A DNA stretch of 7,239 nt from an uncultured Ruminococcus sp. Lineage in GTDB: Bacteria; Bacillota; Clostridia; Oscillospirales; Ruminococcaceae. The notes under the pieces are model-generated. The model was not told where the DNA came from, made no database searches, and worked only from the letters and a program-made list of their open reading frames with translations. The DNA is taken from contig CAMNAY010000082.1 in assembly GCA_946531975.1 (NCBI GenBank), positions 1 to 7,239 on the forward strand, read 5' to 3'. Each line of letters starts with the position of its first letter. The stretch's first letter is position 1. The translations under genes were made by a program, and so were the position numbers. Shown one piece after another: positions 1-6,788 of the stretch.

Positions 1-981
1 CGAGGTGTTCTCGCCAAGCTTGGTGAGCCAGTTGGTGTAGTACCAGCCGATGCCCGGTTCAGTTTCCTCCGAAGCGATGAGGTAGTCCGCATAGTTGTTG
101 AGCATCAGTGCGGTTTCGGCGGTTGCCATCAGGCAGGCGTCGAAGCCGATGAAATCGAATTTCATGCCGCTGTTTTTCAGCGCCTGATTGATGCCTGCGA
201 GACTCATCGAGCCTTTCTTTGCATTCTTTTCGTCGTAACCGAAGCCGCTGACAGATCCCCCGCCGTGATCCCAGAAGATCAGCTCATTGCGGTTTGCGGG
301 GAAGTTTGCCGAGCAGTATTTGATGAACTCAGTCAGTGTGGCAGGGTCGGTCATGACCTTGTTGCCCATGTCGGCTTCCAGCCGTGTCATCTGACCGTCC
401 TTGATCTGATAGATCTGGTTTGTTTGGTTGCTGATGCCGTCGAGGCGCCACTGCTTGCAGCCGCCGGTATAGACAATGACATTGACATTATCGCCGTATT
501 TTGCCGCAGCCATTTCCTGAATATCCGAGGATGCCATGCCGTTCTTGGATTCGAGATCCGTACCGCAGACATAGACCATCATCGTGACGGTATCCTGATT
601 GTTGCCCTTGATTGCGGTATACTTTGCACGGGAGCCTTCTGCGACGGTGGTATCGACTGCGCCGCCGTCATCGGCGATATACTGTTCACTGACCGATGCG
701 TGATTCGGCAGAATGTCGCCGCCCGGTGCGGTGCCGGCATTATCTGAAACGCCGCCGAGGTTGCAGCTTTTGAGCAGCATCATAATGATCGCGATTGCGC
801 CGACTGCGCCGCCGCCGCCGATTGCAGCGCGTTTTCCGCCGCCGCCGCTAGATTCCGATCTGCCGGAATAGCCGTTTGACGATCCGACCGGTCCGGTTCC
901 GAGACCGCTTCCGCGGCGATGTACGCCGGAGCCGCCGGAGGTCACATTTTTCTCTCTGCTTCTGGGTTTATTCGGATCCAT
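1..981 (-). CDS. Membrane-anchored clostripain-family cysteine peptidase (peptidase C11), C-terminus cut off by the window
   Basis: This gene encodes 327 residues before leaving the window at base 1. Residues 1-50 are a basic Gly/Ser/Arg-rich tail, with GVHRRGSGLGTGPVG at 19-33. Residues 53-70 form one hydrophobic segment (ending AIAIIMMLL) preceded by Lys50-Arg51. The positive-inside rule therefore predicts a cytosolic tail and an extracellular catalytic domain. The peptidase domain begins near residue 131 (TVTMMVYVCGTDLES). It contains the probable catalytic His239 in FWDHGGGSVSGFG and Cys283 in GFDACLMATAET, the His/Cys dyad layout of family C11, a caspase-like fold. Family members usually cut after Arg or Lys and can self-process; specificity here is not shown. 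The ATG at 981 follows GGAGG (990-994) with an 8-nt gap. A consensus-like promoter precedes it. KSC at 71-73 ends the hydrophobic segment but is not a good lipobox, because Lys sits at -2. Family assignment is firm; substrate is unknown. Confidence 0.93.
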   Translation of the reverse strand, partial: MDPNKPRSREKNVTSGGSGVHRRGSGLGTGPVGSSNGYSGRSESSGGGGKRAAIGGGGAVGAIAIIMMLLKSCNLGGVSDNAGTAPGGDILPNHASVSEQYIADDGGAVDTTVAEGSRAKYTAIKGNNQDTVTMMVYVCGTDLESKNGMASSDIQEMAAAKYGDNVNVIVYTGGCKQWRLDGISNQTNQIYQIKDGQMTRLEADMGNKVMTDPATLTEFIKYCSANFPANRNELIFWDHGGGSVSGFGYDEKNAKKGSMSLAGINQALKNSGMKFDFIGFDACLMATAETALMLNNYADYLIASEETEPGIGWYYTNWLTKLGENTS

Positions 982-1032
982 TTGTTCTTCCTCCCTGGTT
1001 TTGAAATAGAATGATGCGGATTGTTCAGTTTT

Positions 1033-1061
1033 ATTTTACATGAATGACCGGTATTTGTCAA
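1033..1061 (-). promoter_or_regulatory. Sigma-A type promoter for the clostripain gene
   Basis: On the minus strand an exact -35 hexamer TTGACA (1061-1056) is separated by exactly 17 bp from TAAAAT (1038-1033), one mismatch from the -10 consensus. Transcription would start near 1026, giving a leader of about 45 nt that carries GGAGG at 990-994 before the ATG at 981. The site lies in the only sizeable gap of the window (982-1081), between the sbcC stop and the clostripain start. The spacer contains the palindrome ACCGGT (1047-1052), too short to call an operator. No hairpin with a T-run is seen in the gap, so read-through from the sbcDC operon is possible. Confidence 0.78.
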
Positions 1062-1081
1062 GTGGTTGCGCAGAAACTTCG

Positions 1082-3706
1082 TCACACATGCAGGGAAAGT
1101 CTGCTGCCGTTGTAGTCCTTGGTAATCCGGATCTGCGCGGGAATTGCCTCCTTCAGTTCGTTCACATGAGAGATGACACCGATCAGGCGGGTGCCGTCCG
1201 CGAGTCTGCCGAGCATCTGCATCGCCTGCCGCAGTGTCTGGTCATCCAGTGTACCAAAGCCCTCGTCAATGAACATTGCGTCCAGCTCAATGCCTCCGCT
1301 CTGTGCCTGCACGACATCCGAGAGACCGAGTGCCAGAGCAAGCGATGCGAGGAAGGATTCACCGCCTGAGAGCGTTGAGACATCGCGCCAGAGACCGGTG
1401 TTGCTGTCGTAAACCTCAAGTTCAAGACCGGTCTGCCCGCGCAGAGAACCGGCTTCGGTGCGGCAGCGCAGTGCGTAGAGGTCATTGGTGAGGATGCGCA
1501 GACGTTGATTTGCCGCATCGGCAACGCGCTTGAAATAAAACTGCTGCACGTATGCCTCAAAGCTGAGCTTTGCCTGACCTGCCTGCTGTCCGCCGACCGT
1601 CAGGTACAGATCGCGGAGATCGGCATAATTCTGTGCGGCATCCTTTCGGCGGAGACTAAGCTGTTCGAGCTGCCGGAGCACACGGGCATTCTGATCTGCA
1701 CGCGCAGTCTGCTCGCGGGATTTTGCCTGAAGCTGCTGCTTTTCGGTTTGCAGGGAATTGATCTCCTGCATCAGACCGGCAAGCGGAAGATCCGTGTCAA
1801 TCTGACACTGCTGCTGTAAATTGGACAGTTTGCCGCTGAGCGTATTTTTTCTGAAATCGAAATCCTGAATCTGCTTCTTGAACTGCATCCGCTGCTCCTG
1901 CGGGAGGATTGCAGCGAGGAACCTGTCCTCATCCGCAAATTCAGACACCGCCAGACTGTTCCGGTAAAGCTCCGTGCAGCGCTGTAATTCATTTGCGCAG
2001 GATTCAGTCTGTTCGGCAGCGACATTGCAGGCTGCCTGCTTTGCTGCCAGATCACGCAGTGCCTTTTCGCGGACAGTCTGTGCCTGCTGCAATGCATTCT
2101 GAAGATTCTGGATTTGTCTGCGCAGTGCAAGTGATTCTTCGTGCAGCGCATCAGCGGAGGGAATCTCTTCACCGAGCAGATCACGGAGCTGTGCGAGTGT
2201 ATCATCGAGTTCGCGTCTGCGCTCCTCGGTAAACTGTTTCTGTTTTTCGTAGGCTGCGATTGCATCGGACTGGGCTTTTGCTGCGGCTTCCAGTTCCTTG
2301 TCTGTCGGCATCTGCGCGGGACAGACCGCCGGACTTGGATGCGTCAGCGAACCGCATACGGGACAGGGCATCTGTTCTGTCAGGTTTGCCGCGAGTCGTC
2401 CTGCCTGTCCGGCAAGATACGCCTGCATACAGCGGTTCTGTGCAGCGGTCGCCGCTTCCAGCTTTTCAAAGAGTGCTCTGGCATAATCAGCGGCTTTTCG
2501 GTGCGAATCACGCAGCTTCGCGGAATGCTCCAGCAGCTTGAGTGCCTGTTCGGCATTCTGCTGCTTCTGTGTCAGCTCCGGGATTGCTTCGGCACGCGCA
2601 GCTTCTGCATCGTACAGATCAGCGGCAGATTTCGCATTTGTTTCGAGCTGAGGCAGGGCAGCGCGGTGTTCAGTCAGTGTTCGTTCATCTTTGTGCAGAA
2701 GCCGTTCCGCGTTCTGCATGGCGGCATACTGTGCCTGAAGTGCTGCGGCGGCTTCCGCAGCAGAGACCTGTTCGCGGAGCAGCGCAATCTCCGGTTCTTT
2801 TGTGAGCAGCTCATTTGCCTGCTGCTGAGTCAGGTGCAGATCCCGCAGCAGCGCGTTCTGCTGTCTGGCGTATTCCGCCTCTTTGATTTTAGACTGCAAA
2901 AACAGATCTGTCTCCTGAATTCTGTGAATCTGCGCTTCGAGATTGCCTGCGTCATGCTCGCAGATCTGCCGTAAAAAAGGCAGTGCTTTGTCGGCGAGGG
3001 ACGGCTCGTCACGCAGTGCAGCAAACAGCTCAGCGCCTTCCTCCTCCGGTTCTGTCCGGATGGCAGCAGCCGCCTGACAGATCGCGAGGTCGATGTCATC
3101 CTGCTGACGCTTTGCGGCAGAGTGTGCATCCTTGAGCAGCTCCTGAAAGCGTGCATAGCGGGTCGTTGCAAAGAGCTTCTGAAACAGCTCACGCCGATCC
3201 TTTGACTTGGCATTGAGAATCTTCAGAAAATCGCCCTGTGCGATCATCACGGTCTGCGCAAACTGTTCGCGGTCGAGTCCGATCAGATCACGGATTGCAG
3301 TATTTGCAAGCTCCTGCGAGTCCACGTTTGTGCCGTCGCTGTGCCGGAGCAGGGATACGGCGCTGCCTTCTTTGACCGTGCCGCTGCCGCGCCGTTTTGC
3401 GCGGAGATACTCCGGATTTCTGCGCACTGTAAACCGCTCTCCGCGGTGCGTGAAGACCAGCTCGACGAAGGTTTCTGTTTCCGGCGATGCATAATCAGAG
3501 CGAAAGCTTTTCGAGGAACGTCTGTCCTTTCCGCCGCTGGCTTCCCCGTAGAGCGCAAAGGAGATCGCATCGAAAACAGTTGTTTTGCCTGCTCCGGTAT
3601 CACCGGAAATGAGAAACAGCCCGCTGCTTCCGAGTTGCTTGAAATCGACCGTCACGCAGTCTGCATACGGTCCGAACGCCTGCATGGTCAGTTTTTCAGG
3701 CTTCAT
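1082..3706 (-). CDS. sbcC: SbcC, Rad50-like ATPase subunit of the SbcCD exonuclease
   Basis: This is a complete 874-residue SMC/Rad50-family ATPase. With SbcD it makes the ATP-driven complex that cleaves DNA hairpins and processes blocked double-strand ends in the cytosol. The N-terminal ATPase half has Walker A GDTGAGKT (35-42) and the Q-loop region QTVMIAQGDF (151-160). A long Gln/Ala/Glu-rich coiled coil (about 190-445) leads to the zinc hook CPVCGSLTHP (Cys448, Cys451). The chain then folds back through a second coiled coil (about 465-700). The C-terminal half has the signature LSGGESFLASLALALG (779-794), Walker B and catalytic Glu in DAMFIDEGFG (809-818), the D-loop LDDQ, and the switch His847 in ISHV. 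All ATPase motifs are intact. The protein is shorter than the E. coli version (1048 residues), which points to shorter arms. The ATG at 3706 overlaps the sbcD stop as ATGA and follows GGAGGTG (3715-3721) by 8 nt, so translation is probably coupled. Confidence 0.97.
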   Translation of the reverse strand: MKPEKLTMQAFGPYADCVTVDFKQLGSSGLFLISGDTGAGKTTVFDAISFALYGEASGGKDRRSSKSFRSDYASPETETFVELVFTHRGERFTVRRNPEYLRAKRRGSGTVKEGSAVSLLRHSDGTNVDSQELANTAIRDLIGLDREQFAQTVMIAQGDFLKILNAKSKDRRELFQKLFATTRYARFQELLKDAHSAAKRQQDDIDLAICQAAAAIRTEPEEEGAELFAALRDEPSLADKALPFLRQICEHDAGNLEAQIHRIQETDLFLQSKIKEAEYARQQNALLRDLHLTQQQANELLTKEPEIALLREQVSAAEAAAALQAQYAAMQNAERLLHKDERTLTEHRAALPQLETNAKSAADLYDAEAARAEAIPELTQKQQNAEQALKLLEHSAKLRDSHRKAADYARALFEKLEAATAAQNRCMQAYLAGQAGRLAANLTEQMPCPVCGSLTHPSPAVCPAQMPTDKELEAAAKAQSDAIAAYEKQKQFTEERRRELDDTLAQLRDLLGEEIPSADALHEESLALRRQIQNLQNALQQAQTVREKALRDLAAKQAACNVAAEQTESCANELQRCTELYRNSLAVSEFADEDRFLAAILPQEQRMQFKKQIQDFDFRKNTLSGKLSNLQQQCQIDTDLPLAGLMQEINSLQTEKQQLQAKSREQTARADQNARVLRQLEQLSLRRKDAAQNYADLRDLYLTVGGQQAGQAKLSFEAYVQQFYFKRVADAANQRLRILTNDLYALRCRTEAGSLRGQTGLELEVYDSNTGLWRDVSTLSGGESFLASLALALGLSDVVQAQSGGIELDAMFIDEGFGTLDDQTLRQAMQMLGRLADGTRLIGVISHVNELKEAIPAQIRITKDYNGSRLSLHV

Positions 3707-4839
3707 CCGGCATGCACCTCCCCGTCGATCTGTTCGAGCAGCGCCGAAACAATCTGCTGCTGCCGTTCATTCGGCACAGCGCCCGCATTCTGGAACGCAT
3801 AGAATTCCGAGAACAGCGTCAGGAAATCCGCGCGGTCCGGTGCGCTGCCCGCATCGACAGACCGGTCTGTGCGGATCTTGGAATTCTGTACCGTCAGCTG
3901 AAGCAGATTCGGAAACACCGTCCGGAGCTGTCTGGCAGCATCGGCAGGCGGTTCTTCATCGGTCAGCAGTACATGGACATAGTCCCCGGTCTTGTCATGC
4001 TGAAGCAAATCTGCAAGCGTACCGGTCAGCTCCTGCATCCCGTGCATCGGACACAGCGGGATCGCCGTGATCTGCACTTTGCCTTTTTCTCGCAGCTCAG
4101 CAATCGTCACCGATTTATGCTGATGCAGCTCGGAGAAGGAGTATTTCAGCGGAGAACCGGCATAGCGCACGCTCTCACGGGAAACCTGCTGCGGACCGTG
4201 AAGATGTCCCAGCGCGACATAGTCATAGGCATCGAACAGCGAAGCGGAAATATTATCCAGTCCGCCGATCGCAAGCTCCTCCGATTCGCAGGTCACGGCA
4301 CCCGTGAGAAACTGATGACAGACCAGCACATGCCGCCCTTCCGGACTGACAGGATGATGCTCCAGAACAACGCGCAGCGCATCTTCATAGGAGCGGATCT
4401 GTTCTGACAGTTCGGGATATTTCTGACGGACGAGCGCCGGCGTGCAGTAGGGCAGAAGATGCACCGTGAGTTCCCCGAAGCTGTCCTGCATCGGATAGTC
4501 ATAGATCGTTGCCGGTTCTGCACCGGCGATATGGATGCCGCCCAGCTCGGCAAGCCCTGCGAGATAGGCGACCCGTTCTGCGGAGTCGTGGTTGCCGCTG
4601 ATGAGATAGCAGGGCAGACGGCGTTCCGCGAGCGCTGTCAGAAACCGGCTGAACAGCGTCATGGCTTCGGGTGAGGGGGTATTTCGCTGATAAACATCGC
4701 CCGCGATCAGAACCGCGTCCGGCTGCTGCTCATCGGCGATCGAGAGAATCTGCCGGAGAATAAATTCCTGATCCGGAAGAAGGCTGTGCTTGTGCAGGAC
4801 CTTCCCGATATGCAGGTCGGCGAGATGAAGAAACCGCAA
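3703..4839 (-). CDS. sbcD: SbcD, Mre11-like nuclease subunit of the SbcCD exonuclease
   Basis: This is a calcineurin-like metallophosphoesterase of 378 residues when read from a TTG at 4839. It is the nuclease partner of SbcC and binds two metal ions, usually Mn2+. Numbering from that TTG, all the phosphoesterase motifs are present: ADLHIG (Asp8, His10), AGDVYQ (Asp48), SGNHDS (Asn83, His84), VCHQF (His175) and GHLHG (His212, His214), followed by YAGSPLKYSFSE, a typical SbcD motif. The C-terminal part (about 265-378) would be the capping and SbcC-binding region. The frame also has a GTG three codons upstream (4848), giving 381 residues. I prefer TTG because the protein then begins (M)RFLHLADLHIG, as SbcD proteins usually do, and because a long anti-16S match lies just before it. 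The gap to the preceding dipeptidase gene is 29 bp, and the 3' end overlaps sbcC by 4 nt. Identity is certain; only the start is in doubt. Confidence 0.96.
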   Translation of the reverse strand: MRFLHLADLHIGKVLHKHSLLPDQEFILRQILSIADEQQPDAVLIAGDVYQRNTPSPEAMTLFSRFLTALAERRLPCYLISGNHDSAERVAYLAGLAELGGIHIAGAEPATIYDYPMQDSFGELTVHLLPYCTPALVRQKYPELSEQIRSYEDALRVVLEHHPVSPEGRHVLVCHQFLTGAVTCESEELAIGGLDNISASLFDAYDYVALGHLHGPQQVSRESVRYAGSPLKYSFSELHQHKSVTIAELREKGKVQITAIPLCPMHGMQELTGTLADLLQHDKTGDYVHVLLTDEEPPADAARQLRTVFPNLLQLTVQNSKIRTDRSVDAGSAPDRADFLTLFSEFYAFQNAGAVPNERQQQIVSALLEQIDGEVHAG

Positions 4840-4842
4840 ACA

Positions 4843-4850
4843 GATCACCT
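4843..4850 (-). promoter_or_regulatory. Ribosome binding site that favours the TTG start of sbcD
   Basis: AGGTGATC on the minus strand matches eight consecutive bases of the complement of the usual bacterial 16S rRNA 3' end (AAGGAGGTGATCC). Its AGG lies 8 nt before the TTG at 4839. The alternative GTG start at 4848 lies inside this element and has no purine-rich site of its own upstream. The element therefore argues for the TTG. Confidence 0.6.
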
Positions 4851-4868
4851 GGCTTTCATTTGAAATGG

Positions 4869-6788
4869 TCAGAGCGCCTTCAGAAGCGCACAGAGGAAGT
4901 CCCAGACTCTTTTTGCAGAGGAGATCGAAAGCCGCTCTCTGGGCGTGTGGATGTCAAAGAGATCCGGACCGATCGAAATGCACTGAAGCTGGGGTGCTTT
5001 CGCCGCGAGAATACCGCATTCCAGACCGGCATGGATCGTCTGGATCACCGGTTCTTTGCCGTACTGTCCGCGGAACACCTGAGCAGCGACGGATTCCAGT
5101 GCAGTGCTGGGGCGGTATTCCCATGCGGGATAATTTCCGGATTCTGCGGACGAACCGCCGGCCTGCGCCGCAATGTCTGCGAGTCTGCGTGCAAGCTGTG
5201 CTTTTTTTTCATTGATACCGCTGCGAATCAGCGCATCGACCTGCATTGCATCCGCATCGAGCTTCATGATGCCGATATTCAGCGAGGTTTCCGGCATGTG
5301 CAGTGTTTCGTTCATTTCCTGCACGCCGTTGGGGAGCTTTGCGAGATGAAGCAGCAGATCTGCGGTCGAATCGGCAGGGAGTGCTGCCGTATTTGCTGCG
5401 GTCTGCGTGAGCCTGAGTACAAGCGTCTGCTCAGCGGGATACTCTGTGCGGATCTGTTCCAGTTCCCGCTGTACGGCGCCGGTCAGTGCATCGGCATCAT
5501 CGGAAGAACACAGCAGTGTCGCTTCGCACTCCGTCGGGATGACATTATCTCGCACGCCGCCTTCCCATGTGCTGAGCCGGAACGGTACGGGCACTGCACG
5601 GAGCAGCCGCAGCATGGTCATATTCGCATTGAGCAGGGGCTTATGAATCTCCGCACCGGAATGTCCGCCGGTCAGACCGGAGAGGGAAAGCGTGATGCAC
5701 ATGCCGGAAGCAGCTTCCGCCTGAACAGGAAAGCGCAGATGCGAACGCACTCCGCCGGCGCATCCGACCGTGAAGATTCCTTCCTCCTCCGAATCAATGT
5801 TGAGGAGATAGGTGCCGTCCAGTTCATCGGGGGACAGTCCGGTCGCACCGTCCATGCCGGTTTCCTCATCGACGGTCAGGACAACTGTCAGCGGCGGATG
5901 CGGAATCCTGTCTGATTCGAGCAGTGCAAATGCATATGCGACTGCGATGCCGTCATCGCCGCCGAGTGTCGTGCCGTCTGCGGAGAGAAAATCGTCCTGC
6001 CAGACAAGTGTCACCCCCTCGGATTCCATATCCTTGGTGCAGTCCGGCAGCTTGGCGCAGACCATATCCAGATGCCCCTGAATGATGACGGTCTGATGCG
6101 ATTCGTAACCGGCAGAAGCGGGTTTGCGGATGATGACATTGCCGGTTTCATCCGCATGTGCGTCGAGCGAGAGCCGTTTTGCGGTTTCCAGCGCCCATTT
6201 CTGGATGCCGGCGGTGTTGCCTGACCCGTGCGGAATGGCAGAGAGTTCGGTGAAATAGCGGAAAACAGCTTCCGGTTTCGGAGATTGGTTCATTGTTTTG
6301 CACACTTCCTTTGGCTGATCGAGATAGATATAGTTCGGGTGATAGGGAAGAATAAGCGACGGATCCCGCTCTGCCTCCTGCATGATCCGTTCGCGCAGTC
6401 CGCTGTTCAGCAGTGCATGCAGTGCAGGGAGCTTTTCATCTGTAAGACCGGGACATCCGTGATAAAGCGTCAGTGCGGTTTGGTTATCTGCACTTCGCAT
6501 GACGCGAACCGGCCAGAGCGAACAGGCGAAGGGCTTTTCCTCCGGCGGCAGCGTGCAGCCGGATGCCGGATCCAGAAACGGACAGCGCTGAGCGGTATGC
6601 GTGCTGTCATAGGGCAGCGTGATGCGGTAACGCCCGTTTTCCTCCCGGATCTTCCAGCGCGGATCACCTTGCAGTCTGCGGACCGCAGCCGCAGAAAAAG
6701 TCGGCAGCTCCCATGCGCTCTGCTCCTCAAAAATGCAGCAGTTCTGACAGGCAGCGCAGGTTGTTCCCGAAAGGATTGAACTCAGCAT
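4869..6788 (-). CDS. pepD: Fusion protein: N-terminal YkgJ-type cysteine cluster plus PepD-like aminoacyl-histidine dipeptidase (M20C)
   Basis: One open frame of 639 residues joins two families. Residues 1-150 resemble the putative zinc- or iron-chelating CxxCxxCC family (YkgJ): CAACQNCC (Cys11, 14, 17, 18), RCPFLDPASGC (Cys69, Cys78), Cys89 in PFACSLWPVR and Cys112 in GCPG. Residues 166-639 are a full-length PepD, a cytosolic metallopeptidase that splits dipeptides such as Xaa-His or Cys-Gly. Its metal and catalytic residues appear intact: His239 and Asp241 (QGHLDMVC), Asp278 (LGGDDGIAVAYA), Glu308 and Glu309 (TVDEETG), Asp332 (NIDSEEEG) and His586 (IHAGLECG). The short linker contains an internal Met166 with a Shine-Dalgarno-like stretch upstream. 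I chose the ATG at 6788 because it follows AAGGGAG at good spacing and overlaps the preceding stop as ATGCTGA. A GTG at 6809 would add seven residues. Each half is recognisable with confidence; the purpose of the fusion is unknown. Metal binding by the first half is family inference. Confidence 0.92.
   Translation of the reverse strand: MLSSILSGTTCAACQNCCIFEEQSAWELPTFSAAAVRRLQGDPRWKIREENGRYRITLPYDSTHTAQRCPFLDPASGCTLPPEEKPFACSLWPVRVMRSADNQTALTLYHGCPGLTDEKLPALHALLNSGLRERIMQEAERDPSLILPYHPNYIYLDQPKEVCKTMNQSPKPEAVFRYFTELSAIPHGSGNTAGIQKWALETAKRLSLDAHADETGNVIIRKPASAGYESHQTVIIQGHLDMVCAKLPDCTKDMESEGVTLVWQDDFLSADGTTLGGDDGIAVAYAFALLESDRIPHPPLTVVLTVDEETGMDGATGLSPDELDGTYLLNIDSEEEGIFTVGCAGGVRSHLRFPVQAEAASGMCITLSLSGLTGGHSGAEIHKPLLNANMTMLRLLRAVPVPFRLSTWEGGVRDNVIPTECEATLLCSSDDADALTGAVQRELEQIRTEYPAEQTLVLRLTQTAANTAALPADSTADLLLHLAKLPNGVQEMNETLHMPETSLNIGIMKLDADAMQVDALIRSGINEKKAQLARRLADIAAQAGGSSAESGNYPAWEYRPSTALESVAAQVFRGQYGKEPVIQTIHAGLECGILAAKAPQLQCISIGPDLFDIHTPRERLSISSAKRVWDFLCALLKAL
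6291..6311 (-). promoter_or_regulatory. Possible internal translation start for stand-alone PepD
   Basis: Inside the fusion gene, the minus strand carries AAGGAAGTG (6311-6303), one mismatch from AAGGAGGTG. The ATG at 6293-6291 (Met166) follows 11 nt after GGAAG, a somewhat long spacing. The protein from this ATG begins MNQSPKPEAVFRYFTELSAIP, which is where ordinary PepD proteins start. This may be a working internal start or a relic of two once-separate genes. The codons involved (Pro-Lys-Glu-Val) could also produce the match by chance. Confidence 0.4.

Noticed and set aside
265..747. A 160-codon plus-strand frame opposite the clostripain gene.
   Set aside because: The minus-strand reading contains the His239/Cys283 peptidase motifs and is open to the edge; the plus-strand product shows no known features.
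835..850. Lipoprotein signal reading of the clostripain N-terminus ending at Cys73.
   Set aside because: The residues before the cysteine are Leu-Lys-Ser. Lys at -2 does not fit a lipobox, and the 50-residue tail before the hydrophobic segment is too long for a usual signal peptide.
2141..2974. A 277-codon open frame on the plus strand opposite sbcC.
   Set aside because: It lies against the coiled-coil region of SbcC. Its Leu/Cys/Phe-rich translation reflects the complement of Gln/Ala/Glu codons and shows no domain.
4845..4859. A mini reading frame (Met-Lys-Ala-Arg-stop) between pepD and sbcD, considered as a leader peptide.
   Set aside because: It has no ribosome binding site and only four codons, and no attenuator-like hairpins follow it.
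4857..4867. An 11-base near-palindrome, CATTTGAAATG, just after the pepD stop, considered as an operator or terminator.
   Set aside because: The arms are five A/T-rich bases around a single central base. It cannot form a stable hairpin, has no T-run and no promoter beside it, so chance is likely.
4860..5915. A 351-codon open frame on the plus strand opposite the dipeptidase gene.
   Set aside because: The minus strand here encodes a PepD with all catalytic motifs. The plus-strand translation is Cys/Arg/His-rich with no recognisable domain, as expected for a shadow frame in G+C-rich coding DNA.
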